A stretch of 64,000 nucleotides of DNA. Source: Fibrobacter sp. GTDB lineage: Bacteria; Fibrobacterota; Fibrobacteria; Fibrobacterales; Fibrobacteraceae. The notes beneath the pieces were generated by a model. It was not told where the DNA came from. It worked only from the letters and a program-made list of their open reading frames with translations, and made no database searches. Location of the stretch: the NCBI GenBank assembly GCA_017526585.1, contig JAFXRC010000037.1:62001-126000 (forward strand). Direction: 5' to 3'. The position numbers were made by a program, and so were the translations under genes. Below are positions 35,801-43,162 of the stretch, in pieces (positions within the stretch are counted from its first letter, which is position 1; each line of letters starts with the position of its first letter).

Positions 35801-37924
35801 AGGCACAACAGGCTTATGCTTCACCACAATTTTTGCACTTGCAGAGGCATTATTATCAGGGCCATACGCATTCACGGTAATCTCGTATTCTTTATCGAGA
35901 AGTGCAGCAGAAAGTGTTCCAGAAATCGTCACCGTCCGTTTGGCATTATCCAATTCAGACGAAATTCCTTCTGGAAGTCCAAGCGTCATGACAGAATCAA
36001 TGCTTGCGCACTGGAATACTAGCGTCTCTATCTTCTCGCCAGCCGTTACCGTCTGTTCGGTCTTGCCACTGACAAGGGAAACGGTCGTTGTCACCGGCTT
36101 GTGCTTCACCGTAATCTTTCCGGATACTACCGTATCAGAATCAACCCCTTCCACCGAAAGCGTGTAGTCATATTCATAATCTGTGAGTGAATCTGCAACT
36201 GTACCAGAAATCGTATAGGTCTTAGCATTTTCATCCTTTGCGACATTCAAGCCCTGAGGAAGACCTGCAGCAACCACTCGTTTAATGTTAGTATACTGGT
36301 AAACAATCGGCTCAACCGCATTGCCCGCAGTTACCGTCTGATTTGCATTGTTTGTAGTCAGCGTAAATGTCGGAGCAACCGCCTTATGTCTCACCGTAAC
36401 CCACAGGGTATCGGTTGCATCATTATCTACACCAGTTGCAAGCAAAGCAACAAAATACTTTCCTTCACTAAGCGACGAACTCACCGTACCGGAAATTGTC
36501 ACTAACGAATTATTCTGATCAGGAGCATAATTAAGATTAATCGAGCGAGCAACACTAAGGGATTTTATATTGGCATATTTGATTACAACCGGAACGATAT
36601 CGTCGCCCGGATACACTTCCTGATTCAAACTTCCACTCACCAGCTGCAGAGTCGTTGTCACCGGCTTGTGCTTCACCGTAATTTTACCAGACACCTCTTC
36701 CTTAGTCGAATCGACCCCTGTAATCACAAGTTTATAGTTATAGGTGCTGTCCATCAGAGACTCGTTGACGGAGCCTGAAATCGTATAGGTCTTGGTACTT
36801 TCATTATAGGAGCCATTCACCCCTCTCGGGAAACCCGACGGCTTTATCGATGTGAAGTTTTCGCACTTGTAGACAATCGACCCAATGGAATCGCCTGCAG
36901 TCACCGTCTGATTTGCGTTGCCGCTCTTCAGTTCGACAGCAAGCTTCAGGTCTTCCTGGCTAGATGAAGAAATCGAGATGGCGTGGGTCGATGTAAAATT
37001 GTAATAGCTTTGGTCCGGGTCCTGGATGGTAAGGCCAATGACCCCATCCTGGATTCGCATTCCCAGCGTATCCACAGAAAGCCATTCCTTATAGTCGTCA
37101 TTACTGCCGCCGCCGACACCATAGCCATCATCGGCAATAATTTTCTTGCCACCCATGGCAGCACTTGCACCTGCCCAAGTAAGCATATTGTTATTGTCGT
37201 TACGGATTCGGCTCTGGTTACCCTGGGTGCGGCCACCCGAAGTAAACAGGTAGTCCACCTTGCTCTTGTCAAAATGACTGTACCACGTCTTGATATCGTC
37301 GTTCAACCAGGGCGAGATGTCCACGGCAATTTTTGCATTCGGCAACGCGGACTTGATGGTACTCACAATGCTGTTGAAATAGTAGCCAGTAAGGGAATCG
37401 TCCGGAATGCCGCCCCCCACTTGTTCAAAGCGGCCTTCGCGAGCGTCTCCCGAAACGGAATACTGGAAAAAGTCAGGCTCAATCAGCCAGACGGTCGTTC
37501 CGACCGTTCCATTTTTTTTAAAATCGTTTGCAATTCCCTGAGCGTAAGAACGATAGCGAGAAAGGATGTTCGTCCAGCTCGTACGAATCGTCTGCGCTCC
37601 GTTGGTGCAATGGTTCGGGAAACCCACATCGCAATCGGAAAAGCCCTGGTCCTTGTCGTATTCCGCAATCACATAGGCATAAATGACCGGGGTCAGATTC
37701 GTTTCCCTGCAAACCCTGACCATTTCACCTTCCCAATAGGTATTATAGGACTCGTTGTCACCAAGCCAAATGGCAAGGTGCGAAAGTCCCTTACCGGAAA
37801 CGGAACTAGCATTAAGTCCCGAAGCCCACTGTCTTCCAAAATTGAAGTGGTCTTCGCTAAAGGCAGCGAACGAAGCTGTTGCCAAAAGCAGCAAGCAGAA
37901 AAGAAAGGCTATTTTATTTTTCAT
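32843..37924 (-). CDS. Giant modular secreted protein with unassigned catalytic-like domain
   Basis: A 1693-residue exported protein. After a signal peptide (1-20), residues 21-318 form an alpha/beta domain with TIM-barrel-like strands ('LSHLAIWLG', 'TPVIYAYVIA', 'TTVWLIEPDFFQYS', 'AKIAVDISPWL', 'KKIIADDGYG'). I cannot assign it to a named glycoside hydrolase family. E149 and D151 are candidate active-site acids. Ten Ig-like repeats of about 94 residues follow (327-1270), then a Ser/Glu linker (1272-1494), one different Ig-like module, a short Ser linker, and a C-terminal domain ending 'QLPQGSYLVRIATDGAVRSA' that resembles type IX secretion sorting domains. It is adjacent to a GH5 cellulase, so polysaccharide attachment or hydrolysis is plausible but unproven. 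Confidence 0.85.
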   Translation of the reverse strand: MKNKIAFLFCLLLLATASFAAFSEDHFNFGRQWASGLNASSVSGKGLSHLAIWLGDNESYNTYWEGEMVRVCRETNLTPVIYAYVIAEYDKDQGFSDCDVGFPNHCTNGAQTIRTSWTNILSRYRSYAQGIANDFKKNGTVGTTVWLIEPDFFQYSVSGDAREGRFEQVGGGIPDDSLTGYYFNSIVSTIKSALPNAKIAVDISPWLNDDIKTWYSHFDKSKVDYLFTSGGRTQGNQSRIRNDNNNMLTWAGASAAMGGKKIIADDGYGVGGGSNDDYKEWLSVDTLGMRIQDGVIGLTIQDPDQSYYNFTSTHAISISSSSQEDLKLAVELKSGNANQTVTAGDSIGSIVYKCENFTSIKPSGFPRGVNGSYNESTKTYTISGSVNESLMDSTYNYKLVITGVDSTKEEVSGKITVKHKPVTTTLQLVSGSLNQEVYPGDDIVPVVIKYANIKSLSVARSINLNYAPDQNNSLVTISGTVSSSLSEGKYFVALLATGVDNDATDTLWVTVRHKAVAPTFTLTTNNANQTVTAGNAVEPIVYQYTNIKRVVAAGLPQGLNVAKDENAKTYTISGTVADSLTDYEYDYTLSVEGVDSDTVVSGKITVKHKPVTTTVSLVSGKTEQTVTAGEKIETLVFQCASIDSVMTLGLPEGISSELDNAKRTVTISGTLSAALLDKEYEITVNAYGPDNNASASAKIVVKHKPVVPVFTLISNNDSQTVTAGNAIRPIVYEYANVVRAELSGVPQGLKLVTDDTSTTYAIVGAVADTLTDHEYDYTITAHGSDTSLVVTGKIIVKHKPVTTTVTLAGGSAEQTVTAGNKIESLVFKYEHADSIATYGFPKGLSAVVDKEKQMVTVSGEVDSALSDSTYTVTVDVVGPDNNASATANIVVKHQPKTTTVTLTEGSADQTVTAGDKIETLVFSYANAKSVKVDGIPAGISSEIDETKEIVVISGTVADSLQDKEYIVTINVTGADNDASVSVKIIVSHKPVVPVFTLISDNAAQTVTAGDTIQPIVYRYENIKAAKATNLPKGIQADFDEKAKTYTLSGRVAEGLSDSTWTYTISVTGIDSDTEVTGKIVVKHKPAMTTIELVEGPAEQTVMAGSEVVPVVFKYANMTSASVEGLPSGEINIYKDKTNKTLTIRGAVDENLRDSEYTVKVNVYGADNDDSASIKIIVKHKSKETRFVLAGGDSVQTVMAGDTIEPIVYRYENLESAEVSGLPSGLDAVLDENAKVFKIFGRVDVDAAAQEYVFTVDVTGIDNNTSTTGRITVTQSSSSEESESSSSEEPESSSSEIEVSSSSETSSSSEESSSSVEVSSSSETSSSSEASSSSEEISSSSEESSSSETSSSSEEESSSSEESSSSEEPESSSSEEPASSSSEIEVSSSSETSSSSEAESSSSEASSSSEAESSSSEEISSSSEASSSSEELSSSSEASSSSAEESSSSEKSSSSEEPESSSSEPEVSSSSEASSSSEETSSSSEESSSSSEGIQVVVTGEIQQSPVVGGEIEPITFENVDSYTRNWGMYYLDFSDIIDGKFTVTGTVPEHVQPGTYTEKVTIRGTVYSIVLNVSEPEISSSSQSSSSAAESSSSAEESSSSVDESSSSEGTTSVFAAANAFKFGFTDNKLTVALSKSSAVRVQVFDMMGNLIVTYRDHVAGSGTFDLGQLPQGSYLVRIATDGAVRSARIVVK
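33455..34110 (-). repeat. Ser/Glu low-complexity linker repeat
   Basis: About 220 codons of SSSSE/SSSEE repeats with scattered P, A, V. The DNA repeats through degenerate serine and glutamate codons rather than as exact units. The linker separates the Ig-like array from the C-terminal modules. Confidence 0.9.
34115..36946 (-). repeat. Array of ten tandem Ig-like repeats
   Basis: Ten coding repeats of about 282 bases. Each has 'QTVTAG' near the start, 'SG.V...L.D..Y' in the middle and ends in 'VKHKP'. Two alternating types occur (see findings). Confidence 0.9.
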
Positions 37925-37970
37925 AACTACTAAAATAACTTTTTTGCATTCAAAAACCAGCCCCCGACAA

Positions 37971-37999
37971 GCAAAAAATCCTGGCTAGATGCCAGGATT
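37971..37999 (-). terminator. Terminator between the GH5 gene and the giant protein gene
   Basis: AATCCTGGC and GCCAGGATT form a nine-pair stem with loop TAGAT, with T-runs on both strands. It follows the GH5 gene (minus strand) by 46 bases. Confidence 0.88.
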
Positions 38000-38045
38000 T
38001 TTGTCTAACCATATGGAATTGGTGTTTTTTGCTAGAAATCGCCTA

Positions 38046-40574
38046 TTACTTGATATTGATGTGACGAATCAGGTTATTCGAGCCCGAACGCACACGCACA
38101 ATGTAATGACCCTGGTGCAGATCTTCAAGGCTTACGGACCCGCGCACCTGTCCAAAGCTCGCCACAGGACTGCCCTGCATATCAAAGACATTGACCTGCG
38201 CCTGTTCGACACCGCCAATATGGAGCATGCGGTTTTCAACCGTCAGCGATATCGGGCTAACGCGCTGAGCCATGGTGAACATAGCCTCGCTCGAAGACGT
38301 AGACGGATTGGTTTCTGAAGAACTCGATTTACCTTCCTGGCTGCTACTGGATACCGTAGCGGAGCTACTTTCGGCTGCTGTCACCGAGAGCTTGATTTCG
38401 TAAGGCTGATCGTTAATCATCAATGTTTCCGAGTATCCACCCGGCGGCAGATAGCCCGGCACCGTACCAGACACCGTGACCACATTTCCTGACTGAGCAA
38501 AATCCAAGAAATGGAGGTTCCAAGTGGCGCGACTAAAGGTTTGCACATTCTTGAATGTAATCGTTTCGAACAGACCATTCTGAGCGACAATCTGGTTCAA
38601 GGAACCTTCAACAGAGACATCCGTGTTCTCGCTGCTGGAAGACGAGCTGTTCGCCACGGAAGAACTGGACCTTGTCGAAGAACTGCTTGCGACACTGCTA
38701 GAAGACTTCGCAGAACTCGAAGAGGACTTTGCGGAAGAGCTGCTAGCCACAGAAGAACTGGACCTTGCCGAGGAACTGCTCGCGACACTGCTAGAAGACT
38801 TCGCGGAACTGGAGGACCTTGCGGAGCTGCTGGAAGCAACACTCGAAGAAGACTTTGCGGAAGAGCTGCTCGATGCCGGCGAAGGCACCGGCTTTATAGA
38901 CCAGCCGCTGCAGCGCACATCGTCTACATACAGATAATTCTGGCTCGGCTGATCGCCCTTGACTTCCCAGGTGAGCTTCGCAATGCGCTTTTTGGAAAGA
39001 CTCACCGGATCGGGCCAAGCCTCCTGAGCTAGCATATCCCAAGGAATCGTCACCGTCGTCCAGGTATTAGACGCAGACTTGTGAATCTGATGATAGCCGT
39101 AATCCAAGACTGCGGTATCTTCGGCCTTGAAGTTATGGGCAGCACCCTTATACTTGTAAGAAATCTGCGTACAAGCGGAAAGGTCGTATGCAGTCTGCTT
39201 CTCATTCAAGGCAAGTCCGAGCGCAACATAGGGGTCATACAAATTATCACCCTGCGAAAGCTTGATTCCGGTGATACCCGCCACATACTTGGTGGAGTTT
39301 CCTGCCTTGGAACCTGCGATAACGACATTGTAGCCACCGCGAGCTCCTTCGCCGTTTGTAATCGTGGAAGCACCCAGGTCGCCGTCATCAGTATAGGCGT
39401 ACCATTCGCCACCGGTAAAGGTGTAGCTGTCACCATCTTCCACATCATCGATATAGTCGGTGTAACCAGTCGGCATCGAGCTCGAAGAGCTTGCAATGGA
39501 ACTGCTGGAGCTAGGAGTGCCGCTGCACGCCGTATAGGTTTTATTGGCAAGACCGGCAAATACATTATCATTCACCCAGATGCCACTTGCAGAATAGTTC
39601 CAAGCCCCCTGTTCCGTGAAATAGGAAGCCGTTTCCTTCTTATTGGATACAGCCCAGTTTGCACCCGAAAGCTTATGCTTTTGCATCCAATCATACCAAT
39701 CCTTGCTGCGTTCCTTGTACATGTTACCATTGCCACCCGGGCCGGAATTTCCCCATTCAGTCACAAACACGGAAAGTCCTGCATTCATCGCCGATACGGC
39801 ATTGGCACCTTCTCGATTGGTTTCATGCTGACCCGCTTCATCGATACCGGCATAAAAGTGGAACGTGTAAGCCACATTCTTGTCGTTAATCGGAGCACGT
39901 GCCGCTTCGTTCGGGTACTGGTCATACGACCTGTTTCCCACCACAATCAGATTGTCGGAAAATTGGCGAATCGTCGAAACAATGGCATCGGCGTAGTTCT
40001 TGATTTCGTCCCAACTCTGCGATGTCGGCTCATTGAAAATTTCAAAAATGACATTATCCAACTTTCCATATTTTTCAGCCATGTAGTTGAAGAATACCTT
40101 TGCGCTGTCCACATTGCCAGACGCCTTGTGGCTATGGTAGTCGATAATCACATAGATATCGTTTGCAACCGCAGCCTGAACCACAGCATCCATCATCTTC
40201 TGATAGCTATCCTTCTTGTCTCTTGTAAAGTAGTTTCCGCTGCCCCACTCTTCATCGACCCCCATCGGGGCGCGAATCAACTGAATTCCCTGTTTTTCGA
40301 CAAGACCCGTTACATAATCAGCGGTCCAAAAAGGAGCGCCCACATCACTTGCAATGCTCCAGAAAAGGCTCATGCCCTGCACGACTACTTCGGCACCATC
40401 AGTAACACCCTTACAGGCACCGTAAATCTGCCCCTTGCCGTTAGAATTCTTGCCTGCCTGCAGCTGACCATACTGGCTTACCGGACCGACCCGGTTTGCC
40501 GCGAAAGTCGTAGAAAAGAGACCCAGGGAAAGTACCGCAAGAGCAAACCATTTTCTGCTGAATTTGAGTTCCAT
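38046..40574 (-). CDS. GH5 cellulase with CBM11-like module and T9SS-like end
   Basis: An 842-residue secreted endoglucanase-type enzyme that cuts beta-1,4-glucan. The signal peptide covers about 1-25. The GH5 catalytic domain spans about 30-350, with acid/base E182 in 'IFEIFNEP' and nucleophile E273 in 'VFVTEWG'. A CBM11-like carbohydrate-binding module follows (about 372-565, 'DDVEDGDSYTFTGGEWYAY' and 'VDDVRCSG'). Then come a Ser/Ala/Lys/Arg linker, an Ig-like module (about 651-735), a Ser linker and a C-terminal domain ('QVNVFDMQGSPVASFG') like type IX secretion signals. The Ig-like module resembles one in the neighbouring giant protein. It has its own terminator. Confidence 0.93.
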   Translation of the reverse strand: MELKFSRKWFALAVLSLGLFSTTFAANRVGPVSQYGQLQAGKNSNGKGQIYGACKGVTDGAEVVVQGMSLFWSIASDVGAPFWTADYVTGLVEKQGIQLIRAPMGVDEEWGSGNYFTRDKKDSYQKMMDAVVQAAVANDIYVIIDYHSHKASGNVDSAKVFFNYMAEKYGKLDNVIFEIFNEPTSQSWDEIKNYADAIVSTIRQFSDNLIVVGNRSYDQYPNEAARAPINDKNVAYTFHFYAGIDEAGQHETNREGANAVSAMNAGLSVFVTEWGNSGPGGNGNMYKERSKDWYDWMQKHKLSGANWAVSNKKETASYFTEQGAWNYSASGIWVNDNVFAGLANKTYTACSGTPSSSSSIASSSSSMPTGYTDYIDDVEDGDSYTFTGGEWYAYTDDGDLGASTITNGEGARGGYNVVIAGSKAGNSTKYVAGITGIKLSQGDNLYDPYVALGLALNEKQTAYDLSACTQISYKYKGAAHNFKAEDTAVLDYGYHQIHKSASNTWTTVTIPWDMLAQEAWPDPVSLSKKRIAKLTWEVKGDQPSQNYLYVDDVRCSGWSIKPVPSPASSSSSAKSSSSVASSSSARSSSSAKSSSSVASSSSARSSSSVASSSSAKSSSSSAKSSSSVASSSSTRSSSSVANSSSSSSENTDVSVEGSLNQIVAQNGLFETITFKNVQTFSRATWNLHFLDFAQSGNVVTVSGTVPGYLPPGGYSETLMINDQPYEIKLSVTAAESSSATVSSSSQEGKSSSSETNPSTSSSEAMFTMAQRVSPISLTVENRMLHIGGVEQAQVNVFDMQGSPVASFGQVRGSVSLEDLHQGHYIVRVRSGSNNLIRHINIK
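38620..38880 (-). repeat. Serine-rich linker repeat in the GH5 gene
   Basis: About 85 codons of SSSSA/SSSSV repeats with Lys or Arg spacers. Unlike the linker at 33455-34110 it lacks glutamate. Confidence 0.88.
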
Positions 40575-40739
40575 ACATCCTCTTCGAATTCAAATGTCCA
40601 AGACCAAATTTAGCTTTTGAGGTCCTATTTTCCACGTGATTTTAAGCACATAATTTTTTTATAAGGATACGGGCGTATACATAAAAGAACCGCCGGAATT
40701 AAATGTTCCGAATTCATAAAAGCGGGTTGTTTGAACAGC

Positions 40740-40772
40740 AAAAAAAGAACCCCTGCAATCATGCAGGGGTTC
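40740..40772 (-). terminator. Terminator of the 145-residue secreted protein gene
   Basis: GAACCCCTGCA and TGCAGGGGTTC form a perfect eleven-pair stem with a 4-base loop, followed on the minus strand by TTTTTTT. It lies 25 bases after the stop at 40797. Confidence 0.92.
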
Positions 40773-40796
40773 CAAAAATTCACGAGCGAAAACGGA

Positions 40797-41234
40797 CTAG
40801 TTTTCGTTGTTGTGCATTTCCATCTGTTCGCGGTCCATCGTGTGCTGCAGGTATTCCTTGAAGTCACGGTCGATGTTCACACCGTCGAGGTCGAGGTCAT
40901 CGTTTTCCAACACGAACACGGCGCTCGGGTTATCGAGCCAGCCCACCACGTCCACCTGGTCAAGTTTCATGGACTTGTCGCCCGCGGCCTGTGCAACATA
41001 TTCAATCTTGGATTTCTGAACCCAGCCCTGTCCGCAAGGTCCCTTCACGAGAACTTCGGTGTCGCCGTCTTTCAGAATGGTAAGTTCATCATTGAAGCCC
41101 GCCGTGCAGACGACAGAACCGCCGTCCTTTTCCTTGGTCAGGTCAACGTCGCCCAACTTGGATTTCACTTTTTTGCCGGCACCGAAAGAGACGCCAACCA
41201 GCAAAGCGAGAGCAATAAAAAGCACCTTTTTCAT
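40797..41234 (-). CDS. Small secreted protein of unknown function
   Basis: A 145-residue protein with a signal peptide ('MKKVLFIALALLVGVSFG'). The mature part contains an SH3-like-looking stretch 'CTAGFNDELTILKDGDTEVL' and 'KGPCGQGWVQKSKIEYV', with two cysteines that could pair, and an acidic, hydrophilic tail ending 'REQMEMHNNEN'. This pattern resembles bacterial SH3 domains that bind the cell wall, but the match is too weak to assign. It is divergent from mltG and has its own strong terminator. Confidence 0.72.
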   Translation of the reverse strand: MKKVLFIALALLVGVSFGAGKKVKSKLGDVDLTKEKDGGSVVCTAGFNDELTILKDGDTEVLVKGPCGQGWVQKSKIEYVAQAAGDKSMKLDQVDVVGWLDNPSAVFVLENDDLDLDGVNIDRDFKEYLQHTMDREQMEMHNNEN

Positions 41235-41331
41235 ATCTTTCCTCAGAAACAGGTTAAAAACTTAACAATGCAAGTAGGAATATACCTTTTATTTTTGACT
41301 TTCGTTAGGATTTCTTTTAAATTTTTGCTGT

Positions 41332-42339
41332 ATGAAGAAGATTTTACTTGTTTTAGTCCTCATTTTGGCACTTTTGGGCACCATTCTTGGCTTAAATATT
41401 AAGTCCAGGCTGTCATCCCAGGCCCAAAACACCCAAACAGTCCTCCTGGAGATCCCCAAGGGGAGTTCCCCAGGCAAGGTTTTCCAGATTCTGAAGCAGA
41501 ATGGAATTTGGACCGACGACCTCGCCTTCCGGTTGACCGTAAAAAAGATGGCACCGAATCTCAAGGCGGGCTGGTTTGAAATTCCCGGAGGGCTAACACT
41601 TCCGCAGGTGCTTTCGATTATCGAGGGCGGCAAGGTCGCCGTGCGCCGCGTGACGATTCCCGAAGGTCGCGCATCCTGGGAAATTCCCGACTATCTGAAA
41701 AAGTCCTTCCCCGAATTGAGCGAAGAGAAATGGAACAAGCTGGTCCAGGACCCGAAGTTCGCCCACTCACTCGGAGTAGACGCCAACTCGCTTGAAGGCT
41801 ACCTGCTGCCCGACACCTACCCCTTCCCCATCGATGCCGACGAAGAAACCATTCTCAAGCAGATGGTTGCTGCGAACCTAAAGCTCCGCGACGAAATGGA
41901 AAAGAAGCCCGGCTCCATGTGGAATACGCTCGGTAACTGGCACAAGGTGCTCACCCTCGCAAGTGTCGTCGAAGAAGAAACGGGTATTCCCGAAGAGCGC
42001 CCCCTTATCGCAGGCGTGTTCCACAACAGACTCCGCATCGGCATGCCACTCGGAGCCGACCCCACGGTGAGGTTCATCTTCAAGAACCTGACCGGTCCCA
42101 TCTACAAGAGCCAACTAAACAGCGACAGCCCCTACAACACCCGCAAATTTAAGGGACTGATGCCAGGCCCCATTTCGAACCCCGGCCGCAAAGCTATCGA
42201 AGCGGCGCTTTACCCGGCAGAGACCAAGGCGCTTTACTTTGTTGCAAAAGACGATGGGTCCATGACGCACTTCTTCAGCAGCAACCTTGCCGACCATAAC
42301 AAGTACAAGGATGTCGCCGCGAAAAACCGCGGGGAATAG
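41332..42339 (+). CDS. mltG: Endolytic murein transglycosylase MltG
   Basis: This 335-residue protein has an N-terminal membrane anchor (about 4-22), a LysM-like region and a YceG-type domain. The catalytic glutamate is E214 in 'ASVVEEETGIPEERPLIAGV', followed by 'HNRLRIGMPLGADPTVRFI'. MltG cuts nascent peptidoglycan near the inner membrane and helps end glycan strand growth. The 3' end is only 3 bases from the convergent M15 gene, so their transcripts must overlap. Confidence 0.94.
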   Translation: MKKILLVLVLILALLGTILGLNIKSRLSSQAQNTQTVLLEIPKGSSPGKVFQILKQNGIWTDDLAFRLTVKKMAPNLKAGWFEIPGGLTLPQVLSIIEGGKVAVRRVTIPEGRASWEIPDYLKKSFPELSEEKWNKLVQDPKFAHSLGVDANSLEGYLLPDTYPFPIDADEETILKQMVAANLKLRDEMEKKPGSMWNTLGNWHKVLTLASVVEEETGIPEERPLIAGVFHNRLRIGMPLGADPTVRFIFKNLTGPIYKSQLNSDSPYNTRKFKGLMPGPISNPGRKAIEAALYPAETKALYFVAKDDGSMTHFFSSNLADHNKYKDVAAKNRGE

Positions 42340-42342
42340 CGG

Positions 42343-42966
42343 CTAACGCCACACCACGCGGCGGTCGTAGGAGCCCTGCTTCAGCTGGATGTGCAGGTGT
42401 TCATTCGCAGTTCCGATGTCTTCGTGCAGGACCAGGAACCTGCTCCCCAATGCACTGGCAACTTGCTTCGCAAGGGCCTTGCGGGTCTGTAAGGAGCCAA
42501 TGTCCTTGATGCGGAAGTCTACTGCCGCCCCCGAATAGTGCGCGGAACAGGCGGCATGGCCTTCGTAATCATTGCCACTCGTAATCACCGGCATAAAGTC
42601 ATCATCACCCATAAACTCGTGATAGGCGCCTACCACCACCAAGATGGCAGAGTCTAGCTCCGGGCGGAGCGTTTCGAGATTCACCCCCGGCTTCTGGAGA
42701 GTCAGGGATTCCACCTCTTCGTGGATTTCCTGCTGCAAGGCATCCCGTTGCCTATAGACGACGTCCATAACTTTCTGGACACGCTTCTCCGAAACATCGA
42801 GAGCCCTTTTATGCTCGACCTGACCTCCAAAGAGCAACCAGCCCACAAACAATACCGCTCCGATGCCCAAAATCAAGGGCAAATGGGAAATGATTAGACC
42901 CACGACCCCTGCAACTAGGGTAATGACGACCAGCGCCACGATAACCGTTACGATAATGTCAGACAT
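42343..42966 (-). CDS. Membrane-anchored M15-type D,D-peptidase-like protein
   Basis: A 207-residue protein with two N-terminal hydrophobic segments (about 3-25 and 30-46), a charged coiled region (50-90) and a C-terminal zinc-peptidase-like domain. The metal ligands are probably H143 and D150 in 'SAHYSGAAVDFRI' and H192 in 'NEHLHIQL', the M15/VanY-type SxHxxGxAxD and HxH pattern. Such enzymes trim peptidoglycan stem peptides in the periplasm. It converges with mltG 3 bases away. The family call rests on the motif pair, so moderate certainty. Confidence 0.72.
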   Translation of the reverse strand: MSDIIVTVIVALVVITLVAGVVGLIISHLPLILGIGAVLFVGWLLFGGQVEHKRALDVSEKRVQKVMDVVYRQRDALQQEIHEEVESLTLQKPGVNLETLRPELDSAILVVVGAYHEFMGDDDFMPVITSGNDYEGHAACSAHYSGAAVDFRIKDIGSLQTRKALAKQVASALGSRFLVLHEDIGTANEHLHIQLKQGSYDRRVVWR

Positions 42967-43162
42967 AGCACCTCGCTTTAAGCTCTGAACCCGCTTTAGA
43001 TTCCGTTCTCTTTATATATCGGATTTCGCATACTATTTGGATAGGACATTTCTGTTTTTTTTGATTTTTTCTTTTGCACCCACTTTTCCGCTCACTTCTG
43101 TATACAGAAAATTTTTTTCGACCCCTAGCATTCATGCACCCGCATTTCTAAAATTGGCGCGT

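Noticed and set aside
39081..40613. A 510-codon plus-strand frame opposite the GH5 cellulase
   Set aside because: Antisense to a gene with intact catalytic residues; no signal, motif or ribosome site.
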